52,202 nt of DNA from Roseicyclus marinus. GTDB lineage: Bacteria; Pseudomonadota; Alphaproteobacteria; Rhodobacterales; Rhodobacteraceae. Position 1 is the first letter of the stretch. Every line of letters begins with the position of its first letter. The position numbers and the translations under genes are program-made. Positions 1-9,308 of this stretch are shown here, one piece after another. Location: NCBI RefSeq assembly GCF_030163795.1, contig NZ_JASJOF010000015.1, forward strand, positions 1-52,202. Reading direction: 5' to 3'. The notes beneath the pieces were generated by a model. It had not been told where the DNA came from. It worked only from the letters and a program-made list of their open reading frames with translations, and did no database searches.

Positions 1-237
1 GTGCCGCCGCAACGCTGTCGGCGCGCCTGCCGCTTTCAGGTGTCCCCCGGCGGATGCCACACGCCGCCCCTGGCCCGCGCAAGACCGCCATCGCCAGGAT
101 CATCACCGCGCGCAGCAGCGCCACCGCCCGGCGGCCGCATCCGGCCGATCCCACGGGCCGCGCCCGCGCCGGTATCCGTCCGTCTGCCCAAGCCCAAGTC
201 CAAACCAAAACCCGCACCATCCTCAAGGGCCCCCGCC
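1..237. other. Window edge, no firm gene
   Basis: An open frame runs through this stretch into the amidohydrolase that follows, but its product here is only Arg/Pro/Ala-rich and has no domain, so I treat it as untranslated leader. On the minus strand a frame starting with GTG at 124 is open to the window edge and begins with a hydrophobic stretch resembling a signal peptide. It could be the start of a divergent gene cut by the window, but this cannot be settled from 41 codons. Confidence 0.3.
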
Positions 238-1581
238 ATGCCTGAGCTTCTCCTGCGCAACGCCCATACCCTTGTCACCATGGATGATGCGGGAACCGAG
301 TTGCAGGGCGCCGACATCCTGATCCGCGACGGGGTGATCACCGCGCTGGGCCATGGGCTGACCACGCAGGGCACGACGCTCGACTGTGCGGGCTGCATCG
401 TCACGCCGGGTCTCGTGAACACCCACCACCATCTCTACCAGAGCCTCACCCGCGCCGTTCCGGGCGCGCAGGATGCTGCGCTTTTCGGTTGGCTCACCAC
501 GCTCTACCCGATCTGGGCGCGCTTCACCCCCGACCACATGCGCGTCTCCGCCCTGACGGGTCTGGCGGAGCTGGCGCTGTCGGGCTGCACCACCTCCTCC
601 GATCACCTCTATCTCTATCCCAACGGCTCCCGGCTCGACGACACGATCGAGGCGGCGGGCATGATCGGCCTGCGCCTGCATGCGACGCGTGGGGCCATGT
701 CCATCGGCCAAAGCGCGGGCGGATTGCCCCCCGACAGCCTCGTCGAAAACGAGGCGGCGATCCTGAACGACTGCCTGCGCGTCATCGATGCCTTTCACGA
801 TACGACCCCCGGCGCGCTGATCCGCATTGGCGTGGCTCCTTGTTCACCCTTTTCCGTCAGCCGCGAATTGATGCGCGACGCAGCCCTCCTCGCCCGGGAC
901 AAGGGCGTGATGCTGCACACACATCTGGCCGAAAATGATGAAGATTTTGCTTACAGCCTCGAGAAATTCGGCTGCCGCCCCGGCGAATATGCCGAAAGCC
1001 TCGGCTGGACGGGTCCGGATGTCTGGCACGCGCATTGCGTGAAACTCGATGCCGCCGAGATCGACCTTTTCGCCCGCACCGGCACGGGCGTCGCGCATTG
1101 CCCCTGTTCCAATTGCCGCCTCGCCTCGGGTATCGCGCCCGTGCGCGCCATGCGCGACGCGGGCGTCAAGGTGGGCTTGGGCGTCGATGGCTCCGCCTCG
1201 AATGACGCGGGCAATCTGGTGGCCGAGGCGCGCATGGCCATGCTCCTGCAACGCGTCGCCTCCGGCCCCGGCGCCATGTCCCCGCGCGAGGCGCTGCGCA
1301 TCGCGACCCGCGGCGGGGCCGAGGTTCTGGGCCGGGGCGACCACCTCGGCCAGATCGCGCCGGGTTTCCGCGCCGATCTGGCGGTCTGGGATGTGTCGGG
1401 CGTCGAGGCGGCGGGCTCATGGGATCCCGCCGCCCCCCTTCTCGCCGGTCCCACGCGGGTCCGCGACCTCCTCGTCGAAGGCCGCCACGTCGTGGCCGAG
1501 GGCCAGCTCGCGACCCTCGATCTGCCCCGCATCCTCGAGGATCAGCGGCGTCTTGCCGAGGCTCTGGCGCGGGGCGAGTAA
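238..1581 (+). CDS. 8-oxoguanine deaminase-like amidohydrolase
   Basis: A 447-residue metal-dependent amidohydrolase of the AtzB/TrzN/8-oxoguanine deaminase group, expected to deaminate a purine-like ring in the cytosol. A composite N-terminal beta domain (1-58) is followed by the metal motif NTHHH (61-65) with the downstream LYQSLTR signature of this subgroup. A second His cluster, LHTHLAEND, lies near 225-233, and the late metal Asp is in GVDGSASND near 316-324. The ATG at 238 was chosen because the protein then begins with the typical beta strand of the family; the frame is open further upstream but that part is low-complexity. The sequence suits 8-oxoguanine deaminase better than atrazine or guanine enzymes, but substrate is an inference. 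Confidence 0.85.
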   Translation: MPELLLRNAHTLVTMDDAGTELQGADILIRDGVITALGHGLTTQGTTLDCAGCIVTPGLVNTHHHLYQSLTRAVPGAQDAALFGWLTTLYPIWARFTPDHMRVSALTGLAELALSGCTTSSDHLYLYPNGSRLDDTIEAAGMIGLRLHATRGAMSIGQSAGGLPPDSLVENEAAILNDCLRVIDAFHDTTPGALIRIGVAPCSPFSVSRELMRDAALLARDKGVMLHTHLAENDEDFAYSLEKFGCRPGEYAESLGWTGPDVWHAHCVKLDAAEIDLFARTGTGVAHCPCSNCRLASGIAPVRAMRDAGVKVGLGVDGSASNDAGNLVAEARMAMLLQRVASGPGAMSPREALRIATRGGAEVLGRGDHLGQIAPGFRADLAVWDVSGVEAAGSWDPAAPLLAGPTRVRDLLVEGRHVVAEGQLATLDLPRILEDQRRLAEALARGE

Positions 1582-1772
1582 CGCTTTTTCAATGTTTTTC
1601 TGAATACTGCATGCGAATCCCACAGAAATTTAACACTTTCGCAATCTATCCCCGATTTCATTCACATATCGGAAAGGACTGGCGGGGCATCGCCACAGCC
1701 CTCTCTTGCCTTGTGCGCGCCGCGGCCTCATTCTTTATCAAAACCTCCAAGAACGCAGACCCGAGGCTCCCC

Positions 1773-2243
1773 ATGATCCCCCGTAAACCCCTGCTTTCGC
1801 TTGTCTTCATCGCATCTCTTGCCGCCTGCGCGCCGCAATCTGGCACCGAACGCCTCTCCGCCGGGGCCACGGTCGACATCGCCTCCGCCGGTACGCAACT
1901 GTCCTTCCAGCGCGCGGGCGGCGGCATCATCCGCCCCCTCAGCCATTCCCCCCAGTTGCAAGCCGCAGCCGAAGAGCAGGCACAAAATCTGAATGTTTCC
2001 AATAGTATGGGCCGCATTGGCGCAGGTGGCTCACCTCTCTCCGACCGCCTCCGCCGCGCTGGTTATACCGCTTGCGCCTCTGCCGAAAACACCGCGACGG
2101 GCACTGCGGACATCCGCTCGACCATCGCCAACTGGATGGCGAACCCCGATCAGCGCGCCAACATTCTCAATCCACAAGTAACCCAGTTCGGCTTCGCCGG
2201 AACCGGCGAAACCTGGGTCCTTGTCCTCGCGCGACCCTGTTGA
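1773..2243 (+). CDS. CAP (SCP/PR1) domain lipoprotein
   Basis: A 156-residue exported protein. The first 19 residues form a lipoprotein signal ending in the lipobox SLAAC with Cys19 as lipidation site. The rest is a short CAP-like domain: an N-terminal helix of the LQAAAEEQAQNL type, a GAGGSPLSDRLRRAGY segment, the SAENTATG core, and a C-terminal IANWMANPDQRANIL and FGFAGTG part. This matches the compact bacterial CAP proteins found in alphaproteobacteria, whose function is not established. The ATG at 1773 is chosen from the signal peptide although the frame is open from 1419. It is convergent with ilvC, whose terminator lies between them. Confidence 0.75.
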   Translation: MIPRKPLLSLVFIASLAACAPQSGTERLSAGATVDIASAGTQLSFQRAGGGIIRPLSHSPQLQAAAEEQAQNLNVSNSMGRIGAGGSPLSDRLRRAGYTACASAENTATGTADIRSTIANWMANPDQRANILNPQVTQFGFAGTGETWVLVLARPC

Positions 2244-2251
2244 ACCAAAAA

Positions 2252-2286
2252 GAAAAACGGCCCCGGGATCCTCCCCCCGGGGCCGT
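2252..2286 (-). terminator. Rho-independent terminator of ilvC
   Basis: A perfect 11-bp GC-rich inverted repeat (2257-2267 with 2276-2286, 8-base loop). On the minus strand it is followed directly by a run of five T, the classic intrinsic form. It sits just past the ilvC stop codon. On the plus strand no T-run follows, so it serves ilvC rather than the CAP gene. Confidence 0.85.
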
Positions 2287-2322
2287 CCGGCCATCACCTC
2301 GGCGACAGCGTAGGCTTTTGGC

Positions 2323-3435
<1,113 letters not shown>

Positions 3436-3485
3436 CTAATTATATTACAAAATCATGCGCAAATAGATCGATAAGGTGAAAGTAC

Positions 3486-3941
3486 ATGCTCGACGACAGC
3501 GACCGCCGTCTCCTGCGCCAGTTGCAGGCCGATCCGACGCAGCCCGTGACCGACCTTGCTCAGGCCGCGGGCCTGCCGCTGGCCACGACCTACAAACGCC
3601 TCGAACGGCTTGAGGCGCAGGGCATCTTGCGCGGTCAGCGCGCCACGATCCACTGGCCCGCGCTGGGCTATGCGGTCGAGGTCAGCCTGCGCATCACGCT
3701 CGACAAGACCAATCCGCGCGCCTTCGACGAATTCCTCGCTGCAGCCCGCGAGGTGCCCGAAGTGGTCGAGATCCAGACCTTCCTTGGCCGGGTCGATGCA
3801 CGCCTCGCCGTCATCGCCCGATCCATGTCGCATTACCAAGAAATCTACCGAGACCGGATCCTGTCTCTCCCGCATATCGCCGATATCGAGGCGCTGATGC
3901 ATGTCGCTACCGTCAAGAACCAACAGACGCTGCCCCTATGA
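3486..3941 (+). CDS. Lrp/AsnC family regulator (first of pair)
   Basis: A 151-residue transcription factor with an N-terminal winged helix (DDSDRRLLRQLQADPTQPVTDLAQAAGL, helix-turn-helix in roughly 1-55) and a C-terminal RAM ligand-binding/oligomerisation domain (about 70-145) with the VVEIQTFLGRVDARLAV strand typical of the family. Such proteins sense amino acids and bind as octamers. It is divergent from ilvC, so regulation of ilvC is plausible. Its stop codon overlaps the start of the next Lrp gene by 4 bases (ATGA), implying translational coupling. Confidence 0.9.
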   Translation: MLDDSDRRLLRQLQADPTQPVTDLAQAAGLPLATTYKRLERLEAQGILRGQRATIHWPALGYAVEVSLRITLDKTNPRAFDEFLAAAREVPEVVEIQTFLGRVDARLAVIARSMSHYQEIYRDRILSLPHIADIEALMHVATVKNQQTLPL

Positions 3942-4396
3942 TCGACCTAGACGCCACCGACCGCGCCCTCCTGCGCGCCCTGCAACAGGATGCGTCGCTT
4001 GCCGCCTCCGAGCTTGGGCGGCGGGTCGGCCTGTCGCAACCGGCCGCATGGCGTCGGATCAAGCGCCTGACCGAGGCCGGGGTGATCGGCCCGCGCCGCC
4101 TCGATCTGGATCTCGAGGCGCTGGGCTTTGGCGTCACCGTCTTTCTGGGCGTGAAACTCGCGCTCAAGGGTCGCGTCAGTCTGCAGGATTTCGAACGCGC
4201 CGTCTCGGCGATCCCCGAGGTCCAGACGGTTGAACATGTTCTGGGTCTCTATGATTTCCGCCTGCGCGTCGTGGCCCGCGACCTGCCTGATTTCGAGCGT
4301 GTGCTGCGCCGTCGGATCATGACCCTGCCCGGCGTCGGCCAGGTGGAGGCCAATGTCCTCCTCTCCGAGGAACGCCGCCACGGCCCCTTGGGCTAA
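3938..4396 (+). CDS. Lrp/AsnC family regulator (second of pair)
   Basis: A 152-residue Lrp/AsnC regulator with an N-terminal helix-turn-helix (LDATDRALLRALQQDASLAASELGRRVGLSQ start, roughly 1-60) and C-terminal RAM domain including VQTVEHVLGLYDFRLRV. Starts inside the stop of the preceding Lrp gene. The two proteins share fold but not close sequence, so they may act as a mixed complex or on different ligands; that is inference. Convergent with the UbiH-type gene that follows. Confidence 0.9.
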   Translation: MIDLDATDRALLRALQQDASLAASELGRRVGLSQPAAWRRIKRLTEAGVIGPRRLDLDLEALGFGVTVFLGVKLALKGRVSLQDFERAVSAIPEVQTVEHVLGLYDFRLRVVARDLPDFERVLRRRIMTLPGVGQVEANVLLSEERRHGPLG

Positions 4397-4453
4397 GCCC
4401 GTTTCATCTTGGCAGGAAAACTCCGGGGGAGACGCGGCCCGGAGGGGCGCGGC

Positions 4454-4468
4454 GGGGGCGGAGCCCCC
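4454..4468. terminator. GC hairpin between convergent genes
   Basis: A 6-bp G/C stem (4454-4459 with 4463-4468) and 3-base loop lies between the convergent Lrp and UbiH-type genes. There is no T-run, so termination by this hairpin is only possible. Confidence 0.3.
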
Positions 4469-4469
4469 C

Positions 4470-5675
4470 TTACCCGGTTGCCCCAAGCCCCGCGCGCATC
4501 ATGACGCGCCGCACCGGGGTCACCGAATAGATCGCGTTCAGCGCCCGCATCCGCATGTCGCGCAGGCCCTGCGCCTCGGCCATGGAGGCGCGGTTGAGCG
4601 CATCCACGCCTGTCACCCGCGCCAGAACCTCGGCATGGCGCGCGCGATGATAGCGCCGCAGCAGGTCGCGCGCGCCGGGATCGTCTGGTTGGGCTTCGAC
4701 CAGATCCAGCAGGACGCGCAGGTCCTTGAGGCTCATGTTCAACCCCTGCGCCCCGATAGGTGGCATGACATGCGCGGCCTCGGCCACAAGCGCGATCCGT
4801 TCCGCCTCCATCCGCTCGGCGATCTGGCTGATGATCGGCCAAGTCGTGCGCCGCGTGGCCAGTGTCAGCGGACCAAACAGATGGGCGGATCGTTCCGTCA
4901 TCTCGGCATTGAAGGCGTCTTCCGGCAGGGCGGCCAGACGCTCGGCCTCAGGGCCTCGCTCCATCCAGACCACGGCGGAACAGGGTCTGCCGTCATGGTC
5001 GGGCAGGGGTACCAGCGTGAAGGGCCCGCCCGAGCGGTGAATTTCGGTCGAGACATTTTCATGCGGGATCGGATGGGTCACGGCAAAAGCCAGCGCCTTT
5101 TGCCCGTAGCGCAGCGTGGTGACACCGATATCTGCCGCCTCGCGCACGGGGCTGGTTCGGCCATCGGCCCCGATCACCAGTTTCGCGCTGATCCGTGCGC
5201 CATCGCTCAAGGTCACGCGCGCCTCGGCTTCGCGGGTCAGCACCTGCGCGGTGCCGGTGCCGGGCCGGAAATCGACGTTGGGCAGATCGGCCAGATGCGC
5301 TGCCATTTCGCGCCGCAACAGCCAGTTGGGCAGGTTCCAGCCAAAGGGCAGGTCTGAGATGTCGGAGGCGTTGAAATCATGGGCCACGCGCGGTTCCGCG
5401 ATCTCGCCGCCCGCATCGACGATCCGCATCACCTGTAGCGGCATCGCATGGGGTGCAAGCCTGTCCCACAGCCCTGCTCGGTCGAGAAACTGGCGCGAGG
5501 GTTGGAGGAAGGCCGTGGTCCGCAGGTCGGAGCCTTCGGCCGCGGCCTCGGTCACGGGCGGGGCGGGATCGGCGCAGATGACGGAAAACCCCGCCTTGCC
5601 AAAAGCCGCCGCAGCCGTCAGGCCGGCGATGCCGCCGCCCGAGATGAAGATGTCGATATGTTCGATCTTGCTCAT
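4470..5675 (-). CDS. UbiH/COQ6-family FAD hydroxylase
   Basis: A 401-residue FAD-dependent aromatic-ring hydroxylase of the UbiH/UbiF/VisC/COQ6 family, which adds hydroxyls to the ring of ubiquinone precursors at the membrane. The dinucleotide fold is at the N-terminus (ISGGGIAGLTAAAAFGKAGF, about 10-30). The mid motif VIGADGRTSPVR is near 165-176. The C-terminal flavin motif AHVMPPIGAQGLNMSLKD is intact. Which ring position it modifies cannot be told from sequence. Transcribed divergently from nothing close; the HAD gene lies upstream on the same strand with a 111-base gap. Confidence 0.88.
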   Translation of the reverse strand: MSKIEHIDIFISGGGIAGLTAAAAFGKAGFSVICADPAPPVTEAAAEGSDLRTTAFLQPSRQFLDRAGLWDRLAPHAMPLQVMRIVDAGGEIAEPRVAHDFNASDISDLPFGWNLPNWLLRREMAAHLADLPNVDFRPGTGTAQVLTREAEARVTLSDGARISAKLVIGADGRTSPVREAADIGVTTLRYGQKALAFAVTHPIPHENVSTEIHRSGGPFTLVPLPDHDGRPCSAVVWMERGPEAERLAALPEDAFNAEMTERSAHLFGPLTLATRRTTWPIISQIAERMEAERIALVAEAAHVMPPIGAQGLNMSLKDLRVLLDLVEAQPDDPGARDLLRRYHRARHAEVLARVTGVDALNRASMAEAQGLRDMRMRALNAIYSVTPVRRVMMRAGLGATG

Positions 5676-5786
5676 AATCCAGAGCTAGGGCGATCTTGTG
5701 CCCGGGACGACGCGACAGGCTGTCCCAAGGCGGATTTTCATCCGAAAAATCGGCCGGTCAGGCAAACTAAGCGATTTTTTGGATCA

Positions 5787-6455
5787 TCACCGAAGCCGCG
5801 ACAGGAACCCGGCCAGATCGTCGGTATGATGCTCGATGAAATCTGCGGGTTGCGCTTGGGGGGCCACATGGATCGTGCGTAGCCCCATCGCATGGGGCAC
5901 GGCCAGGTTGCGGGGGTCGTCCTCGAACATCGCGGCGCGCGTGGTGGTCAGACCGTCCGCACCAAAGACGGTCTCGTAAGCCGCGCGTTCGGGCTTGGGG
6001 ATCAGGCCGGCATGTTCGACGCCGTAAATCGCGTCGAACAGCCCGTCGAGCCCACGATGCGCGATGACCCGCTCGGCATAGGGTCTTGTGCCGTTCGTAT
6101 AGACGATCTTGCGCCCGGGCAGCGCCGCGATGGCCGTCGCAAGAGCCGGATCGGGCGAGAGGACAGAGAAATCGATCTCGTGCACCTCTTCGAGATAGGG
6201 GCCGGGATCGACAGCGTGATGGCGCATCAAGCCTGCCAGCGTCGTGCCATGATCGCGCCAATAAAGGTGTCGCAGGCGATCGGCCTCGTCCCGCTCCACG
6301 CTCAGGACGCGCATCACCCAATCGGTCATGCGGATGTTGATCTGGTCGAACAGCGCCATCTCGGGCGGATACAGCGTGTTGTCGAGATCGAAGACCCATG
6401 TATCGACATGGTCGAAGCCGGGCAGGACGGCGGGGGCGTGGTGTGTCTGGCGCAT
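5787..6455 (-). CDS. HAD pyrimidine 5'-nucleotidase-like
   Basis: A 222-residue haloacid dehalogenase superfamily hydrolase resembling the Sdt1/pyrimidine 5'-nucleotidase group. Motif I is FDLDNTLYP (about 22-30), motif II the YTNGTRPYAERV segment (about 118-129), motif III Lys in LIPKPERAAYE, and motif IV FEDDPRNL. The helical cap (about 35-105) includes a WRDHGTTLAGLM stretch usual for this group. Probable reaction is dephosphorylation of nucleoside monophosphates in the cytosol; the exact substrate is not fixed by sequence. Confidence 0.85.
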   Translation of the reverse strand: MRQTHHAPAVLPGFDHVDTWVFDLDNTLYPPEMALFDQINIRMTDWVMRVLSVERDEADRLRHLYWRDHGTTLAGLMRHHAVDPGPYLEEVHEIDFSVLSPDPALATAIAALPGRKIVYTNGTRPYAERVIAHRGLDGLFDAIYGVEHAGLIPKPERAAYETVFGADGLTTTRAAMFEDDPRNLAVPHAMGLRTIHVAPQAQPADFIEHHTDDLAGFLSRLR

Positions 6456-6552
6456 GCGTCATGGCCTAGGGCCGCGCGGCGTCTGCCGCAAGTCTGGACA
6501 GGGGCAAGATCAGCCCCTAGCGTCCTGCCGCATGCGAAAGGATACCGCACAC

Positions 6553-7206
6553 ATGGCCACGCGACCCGCCCCCGATCCTCAGAAAGACGCCTACGCCCTG
6601 ATTCTCGACGCGATCGACCAGGGCATCTATCGACCGGGCGACCGGCTGGTGGAATCGGAACTGGCCGATCGGTTCGGGGTTAGCCGCACGCCGATCCGCG
6701 AGGCGCTGCAGCGGCTGGAGACCCAAAGCCTGCTGACGCGCGACGGCCGGTCCTTGATCGTGGCCTCGCTTGATCATGCGCAGATGGCCGAGCTTTACGC
6801 CGTCCGGCAGGAATTGGAGGGGCTGGCCGCACGTCTTGCCGCCCAGCATGCCGCCGTCGAAGAGGTCGAGGTCCTGCGCGGCATGGTGGAGGCGGACCAT
6901 GCCCTGTTGGGCGACCCGCAGGCGCTGGCACGTGCGAACCGGCGGTTCCATCACCAGATCCACCTCGCAAGTCACAACCGGTTCCTCGTCCAGCAGCTCG
7001 ACCTTGTTTATCGCTCCATGGCACTGATGGCGCGCACCTCGTTGGCGGCACAGGGACGGGGAGAAAAGGCGCTGGCCGAACACGCCGAGATCGTCGAGGC
7101 CATTGCAGCACGCGATGGCGCGCGCGCGGCACAGGCGCTCAAGGATCACCTGTCCATCGCTTTCGTCGTGCGCCTGAAGGAAGAGGCCCAGAAGGTCGAG
7201 GGCTGA
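6553..7206 (+). CDS. GntR-family regulator with FCD domain
   Basis: A 217-residue regulator. The winged helix covers about 10-75, with LVESELADRFGVSRTPIREALQ as the canonical GntR recognition motif. An all-helical FCD effector domain (about 85-210) follows, with the R..HH metal/ligand-type residues in NRRFHHQIHLASHNR. Starts at 6532 and 6553 are both in frame; 6553 gives the commoner short N-terminus. Divergent from the HAD gene with only 97 bases between. Its last 68 bases overlap the 3' end of the opposite-strand glycosyltransferase gene. Effector unknown. Confidence 0.88.
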   Translation: MATRPAPDPQKDAYALILDAIDQGIYRPGDRLVESELADRFGVSRTPIREALQRLETQSLLTRDGRSLIVASLDHAQMAELYAVRQELEGLAARLAAQHAAVEEVEVLRGMVEADHALLGDPQALARANRRFHHQIHLASHNRFLVQQLDLVYRSMALMARTSLAAQGRGEKALAEHAEIVEAIAARDGARAAQALKDHLSIAFVVRLKEEAQKVEG

Positions 7207-9178
7207 GATCGGCATTGGCGCTTGTGCCGCCGAAATTGCCGTGTGCCGTCTTGTCCCACTGAAAGGGCTGCCACAGCATGTCCACCACAGCCTTCCAGGC
7301 TGACAGGGTGGCAAGGAGGAAATACACCTCGGCCACAAGGATCCAGGGACGCAGGTGCCGCAGGTGGCGCGCCTGTGTCGCCTGCACCGCCACCGCGATC
7401 GACAGAACCGAACTGGCGACAAAGGCCGTTGCGAGCACTCCGTAGCCGGTGGGGCTGACAAGCGCATCCAGCGGATGGGCGTGGCCAAAGGGTTTTACCA
7501 TCAGTGACCAGACCAGCGGCGCGGCCAGAAAGCCCGCGACCGCCCCCAAAAGCTGCACCTGCAGGGCGAAAAACCGCATCGGTCCCAGATCCCGCCATAA
7601 GGATCGGGGCGCGCGCATCGCCATCGCCCAGGTCATCAAGTAGCCTTTCTGCCACCGCGCGCGCTGCCGGATCCACGGCAGGACGGCGGCATTCGCCTCT
7701 TCATAGGTCGTGGAGTCGAGGATTTCGGTGCGGTACCCACGGCGCACAAGGCGCAGGCCCAGTTCGGCATCCTCAGTCACGTTATGCGCGTCCCAACCGC
7801 CGACCTCTACCAAGACGTCGCGGCGGAGGAATTGCGTGGTGCCACCCAAGGGCACGACAAGGCCAAGATGCTGGACGCCGGGCAGCATGACGCGGAACCA
7901 GCCGGCATATTCGAGGGCAAAGAGGCGCGACATAAGATTGTGGCGCGCGTTGAAGTAATCGAGCCGGCCCTGAAGGCAGGCCACCTCCGGCGGAGACTCG
8001 GCAAATCGGCGGGCGATCTTGGTGATCTGGTCCGGTTCGGGTCGATCCTCGGCATCGTAGACCCCGACGATTTCGCCGCGAGCGAAGGAGAGAGCGAAAT
8101 TCAACGCGCGCGGCTTGGTCCGGGGACTGCCCGGGGGCACGGTCAGGACCCGCCACGCCGGGGGTAGATGCGCCGCGTTCAACGCCCGGTGCGTGGTCGC
8201 GTCATCCGCCTCCGTGATCAAGAGCACGTCGAGCCGTTCGGGCGGGTAGTCGAGACGCGACAGGTGCGTCACCAGCGTCGCGGCTATGTCCTGCTCGCGA
8301 TAGAGCGGCACGAGTAGGGAAACAACCGGTTGGCGCAGCAGCGGCGCCGTGGATTCGGGACGCAGCGCCATGGCTATGGCGCCGCGCCGTGCTGCGGCGA
8401 AGGCCGCGATTTTGAGTGCAATGTTCCCGCTGAATATCAGCAGGGCGAGGCCGCAGAGGAAGGCCGTCACGAAAACCGGTGCAAACCTGGCCGAAAGTGC
8501 GAAGCACGCCGCGATCAGCAGAAGCCAGCGCAAGGCCGTCGCGCTGCGCCAGTTCCGGCAAGAGCAGCTTTGTGGGGCCTGTCTCTCGGCCAGCCGTGCA
8601 AGGCCCTCACCGTAGATCGCGATCTGCGCTGCCGTGATCCGGTCGCGCGGGGCCAGCGTGACGATCGCGCGTAATCCGTGCGGCAGGGCGGCCCGGATCG
8701 CTGCGATATTGGCCGGCCTTGAGGTGGCGAGGATGACGAGATCGCCCATCTGTTCGGTCGGCACCGCTTCGAGCGCGAGGGAGAGCCGCGCGGGCAGGCA
8801 AGCGCCAAGCCCTGTGGCCAGCGGGCGCTGCCCCAGATCCGACAGGCCAAGCCCGTGGCAATCGGCAAGGGCAGCGAGCAGGTCAAGCTCGGGCAGCAGC
8901 CCTCGAGCGAGAAGAACATCGGCAAGATCCGAATCGTTGCGACGCTGTGCGATCTGCGCCTGAGCGAGATCCGTGGCGCTGATCGCGCCCCGCGCCAGAA
9001 GGATCGCGCCCAGCATCTCGGGCCCCGGTGGCTTTCGCGCCAGCCGATGCGCCAGCCGCGCCCGCGCCGTTGCGTCCATGTCCCGTGCGAAATGCCTGTC
9101 GTTCTTAGGGAATACGTGCGGCGGCTGTCCCCTGTGGCGAGGGTTCGACGCAGGATCGTTGACCCAGTCCTGATCCAT
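7139..9178 (-). CDS. Membrane GT2 glycosyltransferase with MshEN-like N-terminus
   Basis: A 679-residue protein. Residues about 50-195 resemble the N-terminal domain of type II secretion ATPases (MshEN/GSPII_E_N), with the LGAILLARGAIS, LADVLLARGLL and LGACLPARLSLALEAVP pattern. Two membrane helices follow (about 215-265). A family 2 glycosyltransferase domain follows at about 285-500: VPLYRE, the YDAEDRPEPDQ metal site, TEDAELGLRL, and QRARWQKGY, the (Q/R)xxRW motif of processive polysaccharide synthases. C-terminal helices (about 525-650) complete a BcsA-like layout. Probably makes or exports a surface polysaccharide, perhaps gated by a ligand on the N-terminal domain, which in related proteins binds c-di-GMP (inference). 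An internal Met at 34 (9079) is an alternative start. Confidence 0.85.
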   Translation of the reverse strand: MDQDWVNDPASNPRHRGQPPHVFPKNDRHFARDMDATARARLAHRLARKPPGPEMLGAILLARGAISATDLAQAQIAQRRNDSDLADVLLARGLLPELDLLAALADCHGLGLSDLGQRPLATGLGACLPARLSLALEAVPTEQMGDLVILATSRPANIAAIRAALPHGLRAIVTLAPRDRITAAQIAIYGEGLARLAERQAPQSCSCRNWRSATALRWLLLIAACFALSARFAPVFVTAFLCGLALLIFSGNIALKIAAFAAARRGAIAMALRPESTAPLLRQPVVSLLVPLYREQDIAATLVTHLSRLDYPPERLDVLLITEADDATTHRALNAAHLPPAWRVLTVPPGSPRTKPRALNFALSFARGEIVGVYDAEDRPEPDQITKIARRFAESPPEVACLQGRLDYFNARHNLMSRLFALEYAGWFRVMLPGVQHLGLVVPLGGTTQFLRRDVLVEVGGWDAHNVTEDAELGLRLVRRGYRTEILDSTTYEEANAAVLPWIRQRARWQKGYLMTWAMAMRAPRSLWRDLGPMRFFALQVQLLGAVAGFLAAPLVWSLMVKPFGHAHPLDALVSPTGYGVLATAFVASSVLSIAVAVQATQARHLRHLRPWILVAEVYFLLATLSAWKAVVDMLWQPFQWDKTAHGNFGGTSANADLSPRPSGPLPSGARRKRWTGDP

Positions 9179-9308
9179 GATCCCCTCGACCTCGCAGAGC
9201 GGTCACAGCCGCATTTTGACCCTCGGCATGGCTTTCGAGTCATACCTTCAGGCTGCGAGGATGGGGGGCGAGCCTTAACGGCCGGTTAATGCCGTCGGGG
9301 GCGCGGCG

